From CAYVQB01 sp964453985 (GTDB taxonomy: Bacteria; Babelota; Babeliae; Babelales; UASB340), in assembly GCA_964453985.1 (NCBI GenBank), contig CAYVQB010000040.1, positions 1-8,662 of the forward strand: DNA of 8,662 bases. The letters run 5' to 3'. The notes under the pieces were generated by a model, which worked only from the letters and a program-made list of their open reading frames with translations, made no database searches and had not been told where the DNA came from. The translations under genes and the position numbers were made by a program. Below are positions 6,688 to 8,662 of this stretch, piece after piece; positions within the stretch are counted from its first letter, which is position 1, and every line of letters starts with the position of its first letter.

Positions 6688-8246
6688 GTTTGCATTTAGA
6701 TAAAAAATCGATATTAAAAAAAACAGCGCAATTTGGCGGCCTCACATTTGTGAGTAGAATATTTGGTATAATTCGAGACCTTTTATTAGTTCGTTTTTTA
6801 GGTGTAGGAGTAAAGTCTGATGCCTTTATTATGGCGTTCAGAATCCCACATCTTTTAAGACGTATTTTCGCTGAAGGTGCACTCTCTGCAGCCTTTGTTC
6901 CCGTCTTTGTAAAAAAAGTTAAAGATAAAGATCTTGAAAACGCCAATGGTCTTATGACGCTTTCTTTACTATTTTTTGAAGGTATAGTCTTATTGCTTTG
7001 TGTTCTTGTCTTTTTGTTTCCTCAAGTAGTATTAAAGCTCATAGCTCCTGGGTTTTCTGAACAACAGATAGCCTTTGCTGTTCCATGTCTACGTATACTT
7101 TTCCCTTTAATATTTTTTGTTTCAAGTAGTGCATTGTTTGCTGGAGCCTTGAATGCTATAAACCATATTTTTGTACCAGCTTTTGGGCCTATTTTATTGA
7201 ACGTAGTTTATATTGCAAGCTTGTTATTATGTATGCATTTTAATTTTACTATAATCTTTTTATGTTATGGAATTTTGCTCGGAGGGTTCTTGCATTTTAT
7301 ATTACATCTTGTTGCATACTTGAAGTATAACTTTAGCTTTGGCGTGATTGATCGGCAGGCAAAGGTTGCATTTAAGGCTATTCTTGCAAAATTTGTACCC
7401 AGCTTGATGGGTGTTAGTATTGTAGAAATTAATCTTTTTATTGATAGTATTATTGCTTCTTTCTTGCCCAAGGGCTCTGTTTCATTACTTTATTACTGTG
7501 GTCGTTTTGTTAATCTGCCCGTTGGAATATTTGCAGTAGGTTTTGCAACTGTGCTTTTGCCTCAATTTTCAAGGTGTGCAACATATGCACCAAAAAGATT
7601 AAATTTTTATATTTTGGAAGTCACGAAGTTTGTCTCTTGGATTATAATACCGGGCATGCTTTTTTTGATGTTTGTTTCTGAAGCTATATTCTCTTTATTA
7701 ATGCTTGGTAAAAATGCCAACTTGCAGGATATTTGGGTAGCTAAATGGATTTTGATAATATATGCCACAGGGTTAGTATTTTTCTGTCTAAACAAAGTAT
7801 TAGTAAATGTTTTTTATTCTTTGCATGATACAAAGTTGCCTACTATTGCACTTACTATTTCTACTATTGTTAATCTGGTATTTAATGTTATTGGCATGAA
7901 GTTATGGGGAGCGTTTGGTATTGCTGGTTCAACTGCGCTAGCAGCTGTTTCTTTATCTATTTTATTATTTTTCTTTTTACACAAGAAACACAATTTTATA
8001 TTTTATTCTTTTAATTATTTTAATTTCTTAGGGCGCTATGTTATACAGCTCACACTCGCTTGTATGTTTTTTCTAATATCATATTTTAGTGTTTATAAGC
8101 TTTTATATAACACGCAATCGTATAACTTCTTTTATGTTGGTTGGGGATATTGGTTTATAGTATTTCCTCTTGCTGCTATTGCTGCAGGTTTTTTGTTTTT
8201 TTCAAGAAAGCTTTTTGGTATCAAATTATATTTTTTATCTCGATAA
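6684..8246 (+). CDS. murJ: Lipid II flippase MurJ
   Basis: Integral inner-membrane protein of the MOP superfamily that moves the peptidoglycan precursor lipid II to the periplasmic face. Its 520 residues and dense hydrophobic segments fit the usual 13-14 membrane helices. Family marks are clear near the N-terminus: FVSRIFGIIRDLLLVRFLG, KSDAFIMAFRIPHLLRRIFAEG and ALSAAFVPVF. The cavity residues important in E. coli MurJ can be matched by eye: Arg25 (R18), Arg31 (R24), Asp46 (D39), Arg59 or 60 (R52) and Arg274 (R270) in the segment YYCGRFVNLPVG. The Asp preceding R270 in E. coli is Gly273 here. The ATG lies inside the end of lolD (ATGA overlap) behind a weak GGGA at 6673-6676, so translation is probably coupled to lolD. 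The gene is complete. Confidence 0.95.
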   Translation: MSLHLDKKSILKKTAQFGGLTFVSRIFGIIRDLLLVRFLGVGVKSDAFIMAFRIPHLLRRIFAEGALSAAFVPVFVKKVKDKDLENANGLMTLSLLFFEGIVLLLCVLVFLFPQVVLKLIAPGFSEQQIAFAVPCLRILFPLIFFVSSSALFAGALNAINHIFVPAFGPILLNVVYIASLLLCMHFNFTIIFLCYGILLGGFLHFILHLVAYLKYNFSFGVIDRQAKVAFKAILAKFVPSLMGVSIVEINLFIDSIIASFLPKGSVSLLYYCGRFVNLPVGIFAVGFATVLLPQFSRCATYAPKRLNFYILEVTKFVSWIIIPGMLFLMFVSEAIFSLLMLGKNANLQDIWVAKWILIIYATGLVFFCLNKVLVNVFYSLHDTKLPTIALTISTIVNLVFNVIGMKLWGAFGIAGSTALAAVSLSILLFFFLHKKHNFIFYSFNYFNFLGRYVIQLTLACMFFLISYFSVYKLLYNTQSYNFFYVGWGYWFIVFPLAAIAAGFLFFSRKLFGIKLYFLSR

Positions 8247-8260
8247 GAAATATAAGTAAG

Positions 8261-8290
8261 AGTTAAAATTGATCAAGATTGTTTTTAACT
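8261..8290 (+). terminator. Weak AT-rich hairpin after murJ
   Basis: AGTTAAAA (8261-8268) is the reverse complement of TTTTAACT (8283-8290), with a 14-base loop, shortly after the murJ stop codon. The stem is almost all A-T and no T-run follows, so it is a poor intrinsic terminator. It is listed only because it is the one inverted repeat I saw at the end of the lolD-murJ unit. Confidence 0.2.
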
Positions 8291-8405
8291 ACCAAAATTT
8301 GTTCGAACTTTAGCTCTTTACGATATGTCTTCTGTAAGTTAGACTACTGCATGTATTAGGTTTATCTTTAAAAAAAATAAAAGTAGTTTAGGTTGAAGGG
8401 AAGTC

Positions 8406-8662
8406 ATGAAAATAAAAAGTTTTTTGAATTCTTTTTTAATGTCTTTTTTAGCACTCTTTTTGTTTATTCCAAACATTTATTCATCTATTCAGGAAATGGG
8501 TTTTGTATCTATAGAAAAAAGTTTAGATGATTTTTATGGTACTGAGCCGGCGCAAGAGCTTCTTAAGGAGAAGCAGGAACTAGAAGAACAAAATGTGCGT
8601 TCTATCAATATTGTCTCTCCTGGTGCCGTTACTTTTAATAGATCGGCTTTTTACGGCGCAAA
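8406..8662 (+). CDS. Secreted protein of unknown function (partial, C-terminus beyond the right edge)
   Basis: The first 85 codons of an exported protein are present and the frame stays open to the right edge. Residues 1-27 form a classical Sec signal peptide: a basic start MKIKSF, a hydrophobic core LMSFLALFLFIP, and a likely cleavage near NIYSS. There is no lipobox cysteine, so it is probably periplasmic, outer-membrane or released. The mature start is acidic and polar, with a predicted helix rich in Glu, Gln and Lys at about 48-63, then INIVSPGAVTFNRSAF. I do not recognise the family. The ATG at 8406-8408 has AAGGGA (8396-8401) a few bases upstream, a good ribosome-binding site. It is separated from murJ by about 160 bases and so may have its own promoter; I cannot point to a convincing one. 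Confidence 0.75.
   Translation, partial: MKIKSFLNSFLMSFLALFLFIPNIYSSIQEMGFVSIEKSLDDFYGTEPAQELLKEKQELEEQNVRSINIVSPGAVTFNRSAFYGA

Noticed and set aside
6608..6946. Minus-strand 112-residue open frame
   Set aside because: It lies across the lolD-murJ junction, antisense to strongly conserved coding sequence, and its product looks like no protein family.
8247..8405. Promoter for the secreted protein gene, for example TTTACG and TAGACT 17 bases apart
   Set aside because: Both boxes match the consensus at only four of six positions and several equally weak alternatives exist in the same stretch.
1..8662. CRISPR array, insertion sequence, phage or toxin-antitoxin module
   Set aside because: No regularly spaced repeats, transposase, integrase or toxin-like small gene pairs were found; all long frames belong to housekeeping or envelope families or are partial unknowns.

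Overview
This window comes from an AT-rich (roughly one third G+C) Gram-negative bacterium. The Gram-negative inference rests on a LolD-type lipoprotein-export ATPase, the lipid II flippase MurJ, a PilN-type pilus/secretion protein, and canonical ribosomal protein S1 and Lon. The compact layout and base composition would fit a reduced, possibly host-dependent lineage such as Candidatus Dependentiae (TM6). No sequence here proves the lineage, so that is only a guess.

Layout. The left two thirds read on the minus strand. Starting from the divergent point near 5.9 kb and moving left they are: lon; an intergenic region with two perfect hairpins; a PfkB-family sugar/nucleoside kinase; a PilN-like inner-membrane protein directly behind it, with its ribosome-binding site starting right at the kinase stop codon; and rpsA, which runs off the left edge. 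A single plausible sigma70-type promoter precedes each of three units: lon, kinase-pilN, and rpsA. The rpsA promoter drives an mRNA leader of about 130 nt whose central 76 bases fold into a long hairpin. The right third reads on the plus strand: lolD and murJ overlap by ATGA, then a gap of about 160 bases leads to the start of a secreted protein cut by the right edge.

How the genes relate. Most are housekeeping: translation initiation (S1), protein quality control (Lon), and envelope construction (LolD for lipoprotein sorting, MurJ for peptidoglycan precursor flipping). The kinase probably serves sugar or nucleoside salvage. The PilN-like protein points to a type IV pilus, type II secretion or competence apparatus encoded elsewhere. 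I see no tRNA, rRNA, insertion sequence, CRISPR array, phage gene or defence/toxin module. I did not find a convincing undescribed multi-gene system. The points most worth a second look are the structured rpsA leader, the compact PilM-like/PilN fusion, the tandem hairpins behind lon, and the lolD-murJ coupling.
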